A stretch of 64,000 bases of DNA from Xiheimicrobium sp033763395. Lineage in GTDB: Bacteria; Myxococcota; Myxococcia; Myxococcales; Myxococcaceae. The DNA is taken from contig JANRKQ010000090.1 of the NCBI GenBank assembly GCA_033763395.1, forward strand, positions 30,936 to 94,935, written 5' to 3'. Below, one piece after another: positions 17,528-26,386 of this stretch (its first letter is position 1; each line of letters opens with the position of its first letter). The notes below the pieces were generated by a model, which was not told the DNA's origin, made no database searches, and worked only from the letters and a program-made list of their open reading frames with translations. Made by a program: the position numbers and the translations under genes.

Positions 17528-18085
17528 ATGCGACGAACCCGGTTTCAGGACTGGCCCTGCTCGGTGGCGCGCACGGTCGATCTGCTCGGCGACTGGTGGA
17601 CCCCGCTGGTGCTGCGCGAGGCCTTCTACGGCGTGCGACGCTTCGACGACTTCCAGCAGGGGCTCGGCGTGGCGCGCAACATCCTCACCGAGCGGCTGAC
17701 GCGGCTGTGCGACGAGGGGCTGCTCCGCAAGGAGCCCTACTCAGACGCGCCGCTCCGCCACGAGTATCGGCTCACCGACAAGGGCAGGGCCTTCTTCGAC
17801 GTCATTCTCGTGATGATGCGTTGGGGTGACGACTGGCTCTCGGGTGACGCGGGCGCGCCCATCGAGCTCGTCGACCGGGCCACGGGACGCCTCGTGGAGC
17901 CGGTCGTGGTCGATCGTCACACCATGGCGCCCATCGATCCGCGCGCGGTGGTGGCGCGCCCTGGCCCGGGCTTTCCCAGGCGTCGTCTCACCGAGCCAGC
18001 GATGATGGGGCGGTTCGGCGCGCCGGCGGCTCAGGGCACACCGGCGTCGCGCGGCTCGAAGCAGTCGACGAGGTCGACGAGGTAG
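17528..18085 (+). CDS. HxlR-family transcriptional regulator
   Basis: A 185-aa winged-helix regulator. The ATG at 17528 gives MRRTRFQDWPCSVARTVDLL, the usual HxlR start with its conserved Cys. It continues DWWTPLVLREAFYGVRRFDDF, the recognition-helix region ARNILTERLTRL and the wing HEYRLTDKGRAFF. The C-terminal extension past residue 130 is longer than the family minimum and ends in low-complexity sequence overlapping the convergent gene by 55 bases. It likely controls itself and the divergent hydrolase through the palindromes at 17463-17514. HxlR proteins often sense electrophiles or quinones through that Cys. Confidence 0.93.
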   Translation: MRRTRFQDWPCSVARTVDLLGDWWTPLVLREAFYGVRRFDDFQQGLGVARNILTERLTRLCDEGLLRKEPYSDAPLRHEYRLTDKGRAFFDVILVMMRWGDDWLSGDAGAPIELVDRATGRLVEPVVVDRHTMAPIDPRAVVARPGPGFPRRRLTEPAMMGRFGAPAAQGTPASRGSKQSTRSTR

Positions 18086-18687
18086 TCGAGCGCCGGGAGC
18101 AACGCCTGGCCCTCGGGCAGGGGCCCGCGCCCGTCGAGCACCACCCCGTCGTCGACGAACGAAATGGCCAGCGGCCGCAACCCTTCGGGCGCACGGGGCA
18201 GTACGCGCTTGAGCGCATCGAGCGCGAACACGGCGTCACCGGGCTGTGCGTAGACGTCGAAGCCCGTCGGCGCGTCGAGGCCCGCGGTGGGCGGGAGCGC
18301 CGTGCGCGTCACGAGCGTCGAGATGGTGCCGAAGTCCTTCGCCTGCCAGGCGCCGTCCTTCGAGGCGACCAGCGCCCACGAGCCGAAGGGCTGCCTCAGC
18401 GCGATGCGCGCGCGCCAGGCCTCGCCGCCGCCTTCCCGCAACAGCGCCACGGCCTCGAACGGCCGGTCACGATGGAAGCCACGCAGGATCCACGCGACCT
18501 GGCCCTCGTTCTTGTTCTCGACGGCCCAGTTGTAGGACTTCGCGATGGCCTTCCGGCGGATCTGCTGCGCCCCGGCCTGCCGCGAGATGACGAACGCGAG
18601 CACGAGCGGCACGACGACAAAGACAGCCAGCACCACCCACGCGGGAGTGCCCTTCGTCGACGCTGCTGGAGACGGCCGGGACGACAC
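18031..18687 (-). CDS. Hypothetical membrane-anchored protein
   Basis: A 218-aa protein from a GTG at 18687. After a polar N terminus there is one transmembrane helix (AWVVLAVFVVVPLVLAFVI) and then a soluble domain of about 170 residues with strand-like segments (EGQVAWILRGFHRDRPFEAV, VDDGVVLDGRGPLP). No family is recognised. The orientation suggests an exported C-terminal domain. It ends inside the HxlR gene's 3' end and is 15 bases from the next minus-strand gene upstream. Confidence 0.65.
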   Translation of the reverse strand: MSSRPSPAASTKGTPAWVVLAVFVVVPLVLAFVISRQAGAQQIRRKAIAKSYNWAVENKNEGQVAWILRGFHRDRPFEAVALLREGGGEAWRARIALRQPFGSWALVASKDGAWQAKDFGTISTLVTRTALPPTAGLDAPTGFDVYAQPGDAVFALDALKRVLPRAPEGLRPLAISFVDDGVVLDGRGPLPEGQALLPALDYLVDLVDCFEPRDAGVP

Positions 18688-18702
18688 GCAAGACGCCCGA
18701 CG

Positions 18703-19224
18703 TCAGGCCTTCTTGCCCAGGAGCGCGGCCTCGACGTAATTCACGCCGCTCGGGGTGATCTGGTTGCCAGTCTTCGTGCGCTTCGAGAAGCCCGCGTGCT
18801 CACGCAGCGCCTTGGCTGCGTTGGGAGCCGCGAAGGTGACGCCGAACTTCGCCCAGAAGCGAGACGTGACGCCCGAGCTCACTTCGACCTGCGCGTCCCG
18901 CGTCAGGTACAGGGGAATGAGGGAGCGCAGCAGCTGATCCTTCTGCTTGCCGGCCTTCACCAGGGCGGCCTTCTTCGGGCTCGCGTCGAGGGCCGAGAGG
19001 ACCACCGCGAGCGCGTCGACGGCCGTCGCCTTCACCGGGGCCGCCTTCGACTTCTTCGGCGCAGGCCCCTTCACCTTCGCTGGAGCGGCGCGGGCCACGG
19101 CCGGCTTCGACTTCGCGCCGAGGCCGAGGGCCTGCATCACCTCGTGCACCTTGCGCTCGACGAAGTCCTCGAGGCCGTGGATGTCGAAGAGCCCCTTCTT
19201 CACCTGCTGCGCCTTGAACGCCAT
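18703..19224 (-). CDS. Hypothetical basic Ala/Lys-rich protein
   Basis: A 173-aa protein. I prefer the second ATG (19224, MAFKAQQVKKGLFDIHG), because the GGAGG just upstream sits ten bases before it but only one base before the first ATG at 19233. The N-terminal 45 residues look folded (GLEDFVERKVHEVMQALGLG). A Lys/Ala/Pro-rich linker (about 45-75) follows, and then a C-terminal domain with an RTKTGNQITPSGVNYVEAAL segment. It may be a nucleic-acid-binding protein by charge, but no family is recognised. Confidence 0.7.
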   Translation of the reverse strand: MAFKAQQVKKGLFDIHGLEDFVERKVHEVMQALGLGAKSKPAVARAAPAKVKGPAPKKSKAAPVKATAVDALAVVLSALDASPKKAALVKAGKQKDQLLRSLIPLYLTRDAQVEVSSGVTSRFWAKFGVTFAAPNAAKALREHAGFSKRTKTGNQITPSGVNYVEAALLGKKA

Positions 19225-19348
19225 GTCTGTCATCCCTCCGGCAAACCGTCACGACCGAGGCGCGACGCTCTAGCAGACGCCCACACGCGCGGAAGCCCGA
19301 AAAATCGGCCTGAGCGCGAACGACGACGCATGGGACTATGACGGCCGC

Positions 19349-20740
19349 ATGGTCATCGAACTCGCAGCGGCGCTCGTCATGGGCGGCGCGCCGAAGGGGC
19401 TGGTCGACGCCGAGCTCGTCACCTGGGCGCCGAAGCTGGCCGAGGTGAATACGCTGCTGCCGTTCTTCACGCGCGCAGGCGAGGGCTCGGTCATGCTGGC
19501 ACCGGCCTCGTGGCGTGAGAGCGCGCACCCCATCGTGCCCTTCGACGTGACGCGCCCCGAGTCGGTCACCGCGGTCGGCATCGACGTGACCCAGGGCCTC
19601 ACCCTGTCGACGCGCGGCCCGGTGTCGGTGGCGTGCCATGGCGTCAGCGACGTGAAGGTGTTCGAGGCGGCGTGCCGGGCGCGGCTCGATCGCTACGGGC
19701 CGGTGACGAAGGAAGAGCGCGGCGGTGTCACCACGCTCCTCTCGCGTGACGCGCTGAACCGGGTGCAGGGCGCGGTGGTGCTCAAGGGCGCCGAGGCGTG
19801 CGCGGTGCATGCCTCGGGGCAGACGGTCGAGAAGCTGCTGCCCGACGTCGTGAAGGCGCTGACGGGCAAGCCGCTGGCCGGGGCGTGGGTGAAGGCCTCA
19901 ACTGACCTGTCCGCGGCGCAGTACTTTCTGCTCCCCGAGGCCGCCAACGTCCGGCTCCCCGGGTGGACGACGACCGCGCTGAGCGCGAAGGGCGAGACCC
20001 TGACCGTCGACGTCAAGGCCAAAGGGCTGCCGCTGGCGACCCTCGAGCGCGGTGGCCCGTCTCCGTTCGCTACCCTCTCGGCGCCTGGCGTGCTCGTGCT
20101 GCGGGTGCGGGTGGCGAGAAAGCAGCTCCCGGCGTTGGTGGAGCAGGTGCTCTCGCGGTCGCCCTTCGGCAAGCCGTTGACGTCGGCGGGCGAGCGCATC
20201 GCGCCCTTCCTCACCGGCAACGTCGCGCTCGTCTTCTCCCGCGTGAGCGTGAAGTCGGGCCTGCGCAGCGCGCTCAATCGATTCTTCGCGGCGCGCTTCA
20301 CGGTGGTGGCCGAGACCGACGATGCCACCGCGGCCGCCGAGGTGGTTCAGAGCCTCGACCGCAAGGCCCTCACCTTCCGCGAAGACGCGCTCGAGGCCGG
20401 CATCACGGGCCGGGTGGTGTGGCTGTCGAACGACGTGGAGTCGAGGGACACGACGCTGGCCGCGCTCGCGAAGGCGGAGGGCACGCAGCGCCACGGGGCC
20501 GAGCTCGACGTCGACCCCCGCGGGCTGGCGCGGGCGCTCACGTCGGTCCCGCTCCTCGAGGTGGTGCAGACGCCAGAGCTCGCGCCGGTGCTCGTCGTCG
20601 CCACCGAGCTCGGCCCGCTCCTGAGCCTCACCGACAAGATTCGGGGCTGGGCCGACGGCGCTCCCGCCAATCAGCGCGCACAGCTCACGTGGGTGTTGTC
20701 TCCGAAGCCTCGCTCGGCCCCCGACGCAGGGGCTCCATGA
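19349..20740 (+). CDS. Hypothetical protein, possibly exported
   Basis: A 463-aa protein from the ATG at 19349 (MVIELAAALVMGGAPKGLVD). The short hydrophobic start could be a weak signal peptide. Long alternating strands and helices follow, with two similar-looking halves each containing a VVxxLxGKPLAG- or RVVWLSND-like core, suggesting a duplicated domain. I cannot name a family. It is followed with an ATGA overlap by a cyclic-nucleotide-binding protein, so the two are co-transcribed. Confidence 0.8.
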   Translation: MVIELAAALVMGGAPKGLVDAELVTWAPKLAEVNTLLPFFTRAGEGSVMLAPASWRESAHPIVPFDVTRPESVTAVGIDVTQGLTLSTRGPVSVACHGVSDVKVFEAACRARLDRYGPVTKEERGGVTTLLSRDALNRVQGAVVLKGAEACAVHASGQTVEKLLPDVVKALTGKPLAGAWVKASTDLSAAQYFLLPEAANVRLPGWTTTALSAKGETLTVDVKAKGLPLATLERGGPSPFATLSAPGVLVLRVRVARKQLPALVEQVLSRSPFGKPLTSAGERIAPFLTGNVALVFSRVSVKSGLRSALNRFFAARFTVVAETDDATAAAEVVQSLDRKALTFREDALEAGITGRVVWLSNDVESRDTTLAALAKAEGTQRHGAELDVDPRGLARALTSVPLLEVVQTPELAPVLVVATELGPLLSLTDKIRGWADGAPANQRAQLTWVLSPKPRSAPDAGAP

Positions 20741-21159
20741 CGCCAGGTGAACGCGCAGCGCACCTCGGGGCGTGCTCCTTTTTCCAGGGCCTCGCCGCCG
20801 ACGAGCTCGCGGCGCTGGCGAGCGTGGTGACGGTTCGGTCGATCGACAAGGGCACGGCCCTCTTCCGCGCGGGCGATCCAGCCGACGGGCTCTTCGTGCT
20901 GGTGCGCGGCACGGTGGCGATCCGCGACGGCGGGACGACGTTGAGTCGCGTAGCGCCGCCCGAGTGCTTCGGTGAGCTCGGCGCGCTCGCGGAAGAGCCG
21001 CGCAGCGCCGATGCGATCTGCGAGAGGTCATGCGAGGTGCTCCGGTTGTCGACCCGCGACCTGCACTCGGCGTTGCGCACCCGCCCGGCGCTCCAGCGGC
21101 AGGTGATGCTGGGGCTGGTGCGGAAGGTGAGAGAGGTCGGGAGCCGCGCCCGACAGTAG
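20737..21159 (+). CDS. Cyclic nucleotide-binding domain protein
   Basis: A 140-aa stand-alone cNMP-binding (CRP-like sensor) domain. It reads ACSFFQGLAADELAALASVV, then DKGTALFRAGDPADGLFVLV, and the phosphate-binding-cassette region PPECFGELGALAEEPRSADA, where FGELGAL and the arginine contact the cyclic phosphate in the family. No DNA-binding domain follows. It overlaps the upstream gene by four bases (ATGA), so it may gate or sense for that partner. Confidence 0.9.
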   Translation: MTPGERAAHLGACSFFQGLAADELAALASVVTVRSIDKGTALFRAGDPADGLFVLVRGTVAIRDGGTTLSRVAPPECFGELGALAEEPRSADAICERSCEVLRLSTRDLHSALRTRPALQRQVMLGLVRKVREVGSRARQ

Positions 21160-21268
21160 GAGCGCCCACGCGAGCGTCACCGCATGCCAAGGCCATCGAG
21201 ACACTGGCCACCATCGACCTGCGCCGAGGGGCCTTGAATGCCCCGCGAAGCTGCTGCGTGTGCACTTC

Positions 21269-22018
21269 ATGCGAGACGTGCTTTCCCTCGTCATGGCCGG
21301 CATTGCGATCATCGGCGGCCTGTCAGGGGCCCTCGTGCTCAAGGGCACCCAGAGCTCTGCGGCGTTGGTGGTGGTGGGCGTGGTGTTTGCGATCATCGCC
21401 CTTGGGCGCCTGACGCGAGAACCGCAGCAGCCCGAGAACCCGGGCGGCGCGCGCACGTCCAACTGGCGGCTCAACCTCTTGTGGACTTCGACGGACCCGG
21501 GGCAGGTGGTCTCGCACCCCTTGGCAGGCCCAGTCTCTCTCGGCGTGGTCGAAGTCGTCGACGGACGCGTGAAGTGGTTGAGCCCGGCCGATGTGGCGAT
21601 GGATTTCGAGAGCGCGCTCCAGGTTGCCAGGGCGCGGCTGCAGGAAGCGAGCTGGCGCCCACCCGAGCTCGTCGCGCCGGGCGTCTTTCGTGGGTCCTGG
21701 GGTGACGGACTCGCGGCGGCCCGGTTGGCGCTCCCCGAGCTCGTCGAGACGGTCGCTGTCGAGGGTGCGCCCATCGCCGTCGTCACCACGGAGGACAGCT
21801 TCCTCCTCACCGGCGAGACCTCGGGCGCGCTCGATGAAGCCCTGCGCCTGGGTGAGGCCGACGCCGCGAACGTTCGCGCCGGCGTCGACCGCTGCCCGTT
21901 CCCGCTCTGGCGGTTCACCGAGGGCGCCTGGGCGCCGTGGGACCTGCCCGAGGGGCATCCGCTGTCGCCGCGCGTCAAGCCGCTGCGTCAGGCCGCTGCG
22001 CTGACCGCGAGCGCTTGA
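21269..22018 (+). CDS. Hypothetical membrane protein
   Basis: A 249-aa protein from the ATG at 21269 (a GTG at 21260 is equally close). Two hydrophobic segments open it (VLSLVMAGIAIIGGLSGALVL and SAALVVVGVVFAIIALG), forming a membrane hairpin. A soluble domain of about 180 residues with several Trp-Pro motifs follows (ARLQEASWRPPELV, LWRFTEGAWAPWDLPEGHPL). No family is recognised. No operon partner is obvious, as the next gene starts 163 bases on. Confidence 0.7.
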   Translation: MRDVLSLVMAGIAIIGGLSGALVLKGTQSSAALVVVGVVFAIIALGRLTREPQQPENPGGARTSNWRLNLLWTSTDPGQVVSHPLAGPVSLGVVEVVDGRVKWLSPADVAMDFESALQVARARLQEASWRPPELVAPGVFRGSWGDGLAAARLALPELVETVAVEGAPIAVVTTEDSFLLTGETSGALDEALRLGEADAANVRAGVDRCPFPLWRFTEGAWAPWDLPEGHPLSPRVKPLRQAAALTASA

Positions 22019-22181
22019 ATCGCCAGCCCGCGTCGAAGCGTCGGTCTCGACAGAAGACCTCGGCCGTCTCACCTCGAGGCGCCCGGCGAATCGACCTTCC
22101 GCTTCCGCCCGAGAGGGGGTCGGTACGCAAGGCCTGCCATGACAGCGCCGGGGCCACGTGCGATATCGGCCCCGCCTTCCG

Positions 22182-23282
22182 ATGCTGCGCCGCTACCTGT
22201 TCCGCGAGGTGCTCGGGCCGTTCCTCGGCTGGGTCGGCCTCTTGTGCGTCATCTTCTTCGTGATGGCGTTCCTGCGGAGCACCGACTTCCTCCTCGGGAG
22301 CGCGGTCACCGCGTGGGACGTGGGCCGCTTCACGCTCGCCTTGTTGCCGCAGTTCCTCGTGCAGGGCATTCCCGTCGCGCTGCTGCTGGCGATCCTCCTG
22401 GGCCTCGGCCGCCTGTCCGAGGACCGCGAGGTGGTGGCGATGCAGGCGCTGGGCATCTCGCCCTTCGAGTTCGTGCGCGGCCCGTTGCTCCTCGGCGCGG
22501 TGTTGTCCCTAGTGCTCGGCGTGCTGGCGAACACGGCCCAGCCCTGGGGCATGCGCACGCTGCGGCAGGTGGCCCACGACATCATCCGCCGCAACCTCGT
22601 CAGCGACGTGAAGCCCGGCGTCTTCCACGACGAGCTGCGCGACCTGACGCTCTACGCCCAGGGCGTCGAGGCCGGCGGCAAGTGGACCAACGTCTTCCTC
22701 TTCGATGGGCGTGATCCGAACAACCCGCAGCTGGCCTTCGGGCGACGCGGCACGGTGCAGAACTCCGAGGTGCTCGAGACGATCGCCTTCGTGCTCGAAG
22801 ACGGCAGCCTGCACCAGGCGCGGCGCGACACCGAGGAGTACTCGCTCGTCACCTTCTCGCGCGCCGACTTCCGCGCCGACGTCGGCGAGACGTTCTTCCG
22901 GAAGAACAACTTCCGCTCGAACCGCGAGGAGCAGACGCTCTTCGACGTGCTCGAGGCCCGCGAGGCCGCCCGCGCGCGCAACGAGGTGAACCTGAGCGCC
23001 GAGGTGACGCTCCACTGGCGCCTGGGGCAGGTCTTCATGCCGCTCGCCTTCGCGGTGCTGGGCACGCCGCTGGCCCTGTCGCGACGGAGGGGCGCGCGCG
23101 GCTGGAGCTTCTTCTTCACCATCGGCGCCTACCTCGCCTTCTACCTGTCGTGGCGCACCGCCTCGCAGTTCGCCGAGCGCGGAGAGTTCCCGCCGTGGCT
23201 GTCGGGCCAGCTGCCGAACCTGCTCTTCTTCGCCGTGGGGCTGTTGCTCCTCTGGCGCGTCACCCGGCGGGGCGTGGCGTGA
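22182..23282 (+). CDS. lptF: LPS export ABC transporter permease LptF
   Basis: One of two permeases of the LptB2FG complex that extracts lipopolysaccharide from the inner membrane. The ATG at 22182 gives MLRRYLFREVLGPFLGWVGL, typical of the YjgP/YjgQ family. Three N-terminal transmembrane segments, a periplasmic beta-jellyroll region (about residues 140-250) and three C-terminal segments are visible. The LAILLGLGRLSEDREVVAMQ coupling-helix region is characteristic. It overlaps lptG by four bases (GTGA). Confidence 0.92.
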   Translation: MLRRYLFREVLGPFLGWVGLLCVIFFVMAFLRSTDFLLGSAVTAWDVGRFTLALLPQFLVQGIPVALLLAILLGLGRLSEDREVVAMQALGISPFEFVRGPLLLGAVLSLVLGVLANTAQPWGMRTLRQVAHDIIRRNLVSDVKPGVFHDELRDLTLYAQGVEAGGKWTNVFLFDGRDPNNPQLAFGRRGTVQNSEVLETIAFVLEDGSLHQARRDTEEYSLVTFSRADFRADVGETFFRKNNFRSNREEQTLFDVLEAREAARARNEVNLSAEVTLHWRLGQVFMPLAFAVLGTPLALSRRRGARGWSFFFTIGAYLAFYLSWRTASQFAERGEFPPWLSGQLPNLLFFAVGLLLLWRVTRRGVA

Positions 23283-24385
23283 GGGGCCTGCTCTTCCGCT
23301 TCGTGGCGCGGCTCTACGCGAGCCTCTTCCTCGGGCTGCTCGCGGGCATCGCGCTGGTGTACCTGGTGGCCGACTTCGGAGACCGGCTCAACGTCTTCCT
23401 CGACAAGCCGCTGTCGGCCATCGGCGAGCTGTACTGGCACAAGCTGATGCAGACCTCGCACCAGCTGGCCCCCGCGGCGATGCTGCTCGCGGCCGGCGCC
23501 ACCGCGTCGGTGCTGCGCAAGACGAGCGAGTGGACGGCCATTCAAGCGCTCGGCGGCTCCCGGTGGACGCTGGTGGCCCCGGTGCTCGTGTGCGCGGGCT
23601 TGAGCGCCGGGGGCATGGTGGCCTTCGACGAGCTCGTCGTGACGAAGTCGGGCGAGAAGGTCGACCACATGATGCTGCACGTGTTCGGCCGCTGGGGCGA
23701 CTACGGCCTCTACTACCTGCCGAAGCAGTGGTACCGGGTGGGCGATGCCATCGTCCAGGTGCGGGGCCGCGACGACGCCGGCCGGCTCTCGGACGTCTCG
23801 GTGTACCAGGTCGACGAGCGCTTTCGCCTCGCCTGGCGCGCCGACGCGGCCACCATGGAGTCGGCCCAGGGCACGGCGTGGCGCCTCACCGACGTGACGC
23901 GGCGAACCTTCGACCCCAACGGCGCGCTGACGAGCGAGCGCTTCGACGCGCTCGAGGTGACGCTCGCGGGCTCAGACCCGCTGTCCTTCGCCATTCGGCA
24001 GGGCCGACCTGAGCTGATGCCGACGCTGACGCTCATCGAGCAGCAGGCGCTGCGCGCGCGCGTCGGCCTGCCCTCACAGCAATACCTGCTCGCGCTGCAC
24101 AACCGCTTCGCCTACCCCTTCACCGGCGTGGCCGCGGCGCTGTTCGCCCTGACGCTCGCGCTGCGCCGGGGCCGCAAGGGCTACCTGACGCAGGCGCTCT
24201 TCGAGGGGCTGCTCGTCAGCGTGGTGCTCTTCACCGTCACCCTCGTCGCCCGCGGCCTGGTGATGGGAGAGCACCTGCCCGCCTGGGTCGCCGCCTGGGC
24301 GCCCGTGGCCATGCTGACCGGCCTGGGCGCGCTGCTGTGGCGCGTCGAGGAGCGCCCGCCCCGCCCGAGCGTCGTGGCTGCCTGA
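23279..24385 (+). CDS. lptG: LPS export ABC transporter permease LptG
   Basis: The partner permease of LptF, 368 aa from the GTG at 23279 whose first bases overlap the lptF stop. It starts with LLFRFVARLYASLFLGLLAG and has the conserved LRKTSEWTAIQALGGSRW coupling segment. A periplasmic jellyroll (about 150-260) and C-terminal transmembrane helices follow. The two permeases are encoded side by side, as in most Gram-negative bacteria; the ATPase gene lptB is not in the window. Confidence 0.93.
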   Translation: MRGLLFRFVARLYASLFLGLLAGIALVYLVADFGDRLNVFLDKPLSAIGELYWHKLMQTSHQLAPAAMLLAAGATASVLRKTSEWTAIQALGGSRWTLVAPVLVCAGLSAGGMVAFDELVVTKSGEKVDHMMLHVFGRWGDYGLYYLPKQWYRVGDAIVQVRGRDDAGRLSDVSVYQVDERFRLAWRADAATMESAQGTAWRLTDVTRRTFDPNGALTSERFDALEVTLAGSDPLSFAIRQGRPELMPTLTLIEQQALRARVGLPSQQYLLALHNRFAYPFTGVAAALFALTLALRRGRKGYLTQALFEGLLVSVVLFTVTLVARGLVMGEHLPAWVAAWAPVAMLTGLGALLWRVEERPPRPSVVAA

Positions 24386-24418
24386 CAGCCCGTCGGCGCC
24401 TGTGCCATACCGGTGGGC

Positions 24419-25678
24419 ATGCACGCGCTCCTGCTCGCCCTCACGCTGACCGCGTCGTCGGGCCCCGCCGTCATCGAAGACGACTACGCGAAGGCCCTCG
24501 CCACGGCGAAGAAGTCGAAGCGGCTGCTCTTCGTCGATGCGTGGGCGCCGTGGTGCCACACCTGCGTCTTCATGCGCGAGCACGTGCTGAACCAGCCGGC
24601 CTTCGCCGCCTTCGAGAAGGACGTGGTGTTCGCCGGCATCGACACCGAGAAGACGTCGAACGCGCCCTTCCTCGACAAGTTCCCGGTGTCGGTGTGGCCG
24701 ACGCTGTTCTTCATCGACCCCAACACCGAGACGCTCGTCTTCAAGTGGATCGGCAGCGCCGACGCACCCCAGATGAAGGGCCTGCTCGACGCGGCCCGCC
24801 GCCGAGACGGAGCGCTCTCGGAGGCCGACGCGCTCATGGCCCAGGGCCGCGCGCAGGAGGCCGCCGACAAGTACGTGCTGGGGCTCAAGGGCGACCCCTC
24901 GGTGCGAGGCACCCTGTCGCTCTTGAGCGCGCTCCACACCTCGAAGCAGTACGAGTCGTGCGCGCGCACGGCGACGGAGCAGGCCGCCACGCTCGTCGCC
25001 ACGTCCGACCGCGTCAACGCGCTCACCTGGGGCCTGGGCTGCGCGCTCGAGCTGCCCGCCGACGTCAAGGACAAGGCGACCGTCACCGCCGGGCTGGTGA
25101 AGCAGGCCACCGAGGCCACGACGTTCGCCGGCGCCATGGCCGACGACGTGTCGGGCCTGTACGAGCTGCTCGTCGAAGAGCGAAAGGCCGCGAAGGACGA
25201 CGCGCAGGTGCTCGCGCTCGGCAAGCGCTGGCTCGAGTTCCTGGAGGGCGCGGCGAAGGCGGCTCCCACGCCAGCCGCGCGCGCGGTGTTCGACCCGCAC
25301 CGGCTGCTCGCAGCGATGGCGTCGAAGCAGGTCGAGCGGGTCGTTCCGGCCCTGGAGCAGTCCGAGAAGGACCTGCCGAAGGACTTCAACCCGCCGGCGC
25401 GGCTCGCGCTCGCGCACAAGGAGCTGAACCAGCTGCCACAGGCCGAGGCGGCGATTGGCCGTGCGCTGTCGAAGAACACCGGAGGCCCGCGGCGCATCCG
25501 CCTGCTCGAGGTGCAGGCGGCGATCTTCGCGGCGAAGGGTGACGCTGCCGGTCAGAAGAAGTCACTGCAGGAGGCGGTGCGGTACGGCCGCTCGCTGCCG
25601 ACCGCCCAGCGCCCGGAGAAGAAGCTTGCGGCCCTCGAGCGTCAGCTCACCGCGCTCGACGCGCCGAAGGCCCCGTGA
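24419..25678 (+). CDS. Exported thioredoxin-fold protein with helical repeat tail
   Basis: A 419-aa protein. The ATG at 24419 gives a signal peptide (MHALLLALTLTASSGPA). Residues about 20-135 are a thioredoxin fold with the active site WAPWCHTC (Cys at about 45 and 48) and the cis-Pro region VSVWPTLFF, so a periplasmic disulfide or thiol role is expected. The rest, about 280 residues, is Ala/Leu-rich and reads like TPR-type helical repeats that could bind a client. It is 33 bases after lptG but with a different functional theme. Confidence 0.85.
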   Translation: MHALLLALTLTASSGPAVIEDDYAKALATAKKSKRLLFVDAWAPWCHTCVFMREHVLNQPAFAAFEKDVVFAGIDTEKTSNAPFLDKFPVSVWPTLFFIDPNTETLVFKWIGSADAPQMKGLLDAARRRDGALSEADALMAQGRAQEAADKYVLGLKGDPSVRGTLSLLSALHTSKQYESCARTATEQAATLVATSDRVNALTWGLGCALELPADVKDKATVTAGLVKQATEATTFAGAMADDVSGLYELLVEERKAAKDDAQVLALGKRWLEFLEGAAKAAPTPAARAVFDPHRLLAAMASKQVERVVPALEQSEKDLPKDFNPPARLALAHKELNQLPQAEAAIGRALSKNTGGPRRIRLLEVQAAIFAAKGDAAGQKKSLQEAVRYGRSLPTAQRPEKKLAALERQLTALDAPKAP

Positions 25679-25687
25679 CGGCGCTTG

Positions 25688-25882
25688 TCACTTCTCGCGG
25701 CGGTCCTTCGCGTAGCCGAACGCGCGCAGCCATCCTTCGCTCGCCGCGGGCACCACGTCTGACGGACGCCAGCTCGACTCGACCAGCAGCTCACCGAAGA
25801 GCGGGGCCTTCGGGGCGCCTCCGCGGCGGTCGATGCCGTCCCAGGTGCGGGTGGGCTCGGTGGTCATCATCGGGGTGGACAT
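25688..25882 (-). CDS. Small hypothetical protein
   Basis: A 64-aa protein starting MSTPMMTTEPTRTWDGIDRR at the ATG at 25882. A good GAGGAG ribosome binding site six bases upstream supports expression. It contains a conserved-looking FGELLVESSWRPSDVV and LRAFGYAKDRREK. No family is recognised. It is divergent from the small exported protein at 25950 and faces the thioredoxin-fold gene end to end, nine bases apart. Confidence 0.6.
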   Translation of the reverse strand: MSTPMMTTEPTRTWDGIDRRGGAPKAPLFGELLVESSWRPSDVVPAASEGWLRAFGYAKDRREK

Positions 25883-25949
25883 GGTGTGCTCCTCGGGTGT
25901 GCTTCAGGGTGGAACAGCGATGTGGCGTGATCAGACGCGAGGTGGAGCG

Positions 25950-26372
25950 ATGATCAAGAAAACGGCCGCCGCGCTCGTCGCGATCACCCTCTGTGCCTCT
26001 CCAGCGCGCGCCCTCGAGGTGGGCGAGAGCCCCTTCTCGGAGCAGGGCCGGCAGAAGCGGCTCGCGCTCACGCTCGTCGGCGTCGGCGGCGCAGTGACGA
26101 TGGTGGGTGGCGTCTTCTTCTTCGTCGGTCGCTCCGGGGCCGGCCTGCACCTCAACCAGGATGGCACGCTGCAGCCGAGGGGCGATCTGGAGGAGGCGCG
26201 CTCTGCGCTGTCGCTCCAACGCATCTCGATCGGCATCGCGGCCGCCGGCTTCGCCACGCTCGCCGCGGGCACGGTGCTGCTCTTCTTCGCGACCCGGAAA
26301 CACCGGTTGGGGCTCATGCCGGTCTTCGGCCCGCACGGCGCGAGCGTGGTGCTCACCGCGCAGCTCGACTGA
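25950..26372 (+). CDS. Small hypothetical membrane protein with signal peptide
   Basis: A 140-aa protein from the ATG at 25950 with a close AGGTGGAG ribosome binding site. MIKKTAAALVAITLCASPARA is a cleavable signal peptide. The mature protein has two hydrophobic segments (LTLVGVGGAVTMVGGVFFFVG and IGIAAAGFATLAAGTVLLFF) and ends in a short beta-like tail (VFGPHGASVVLTAQL). This layout, signal peptide plus two helices plus a PVFGPxGxSV tail, recurs in myxobacterial envelope proteins of unknown role. Confidence 0.75.
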   Translation: MIKKTAAALVAITLCASPARALEVGESPFSEQGRQKRLALTLVGVGGAVTMVGGVFFFVGRSGAGLHLNQDGTLQPRGDLEEARSALSLQRISIGIAAAGFATLAAGTVLLFFATRKHRLGLMPVFGPHGASVVLTAQLD

Positions 26373-26386
26373 GGCCACGCACCTGC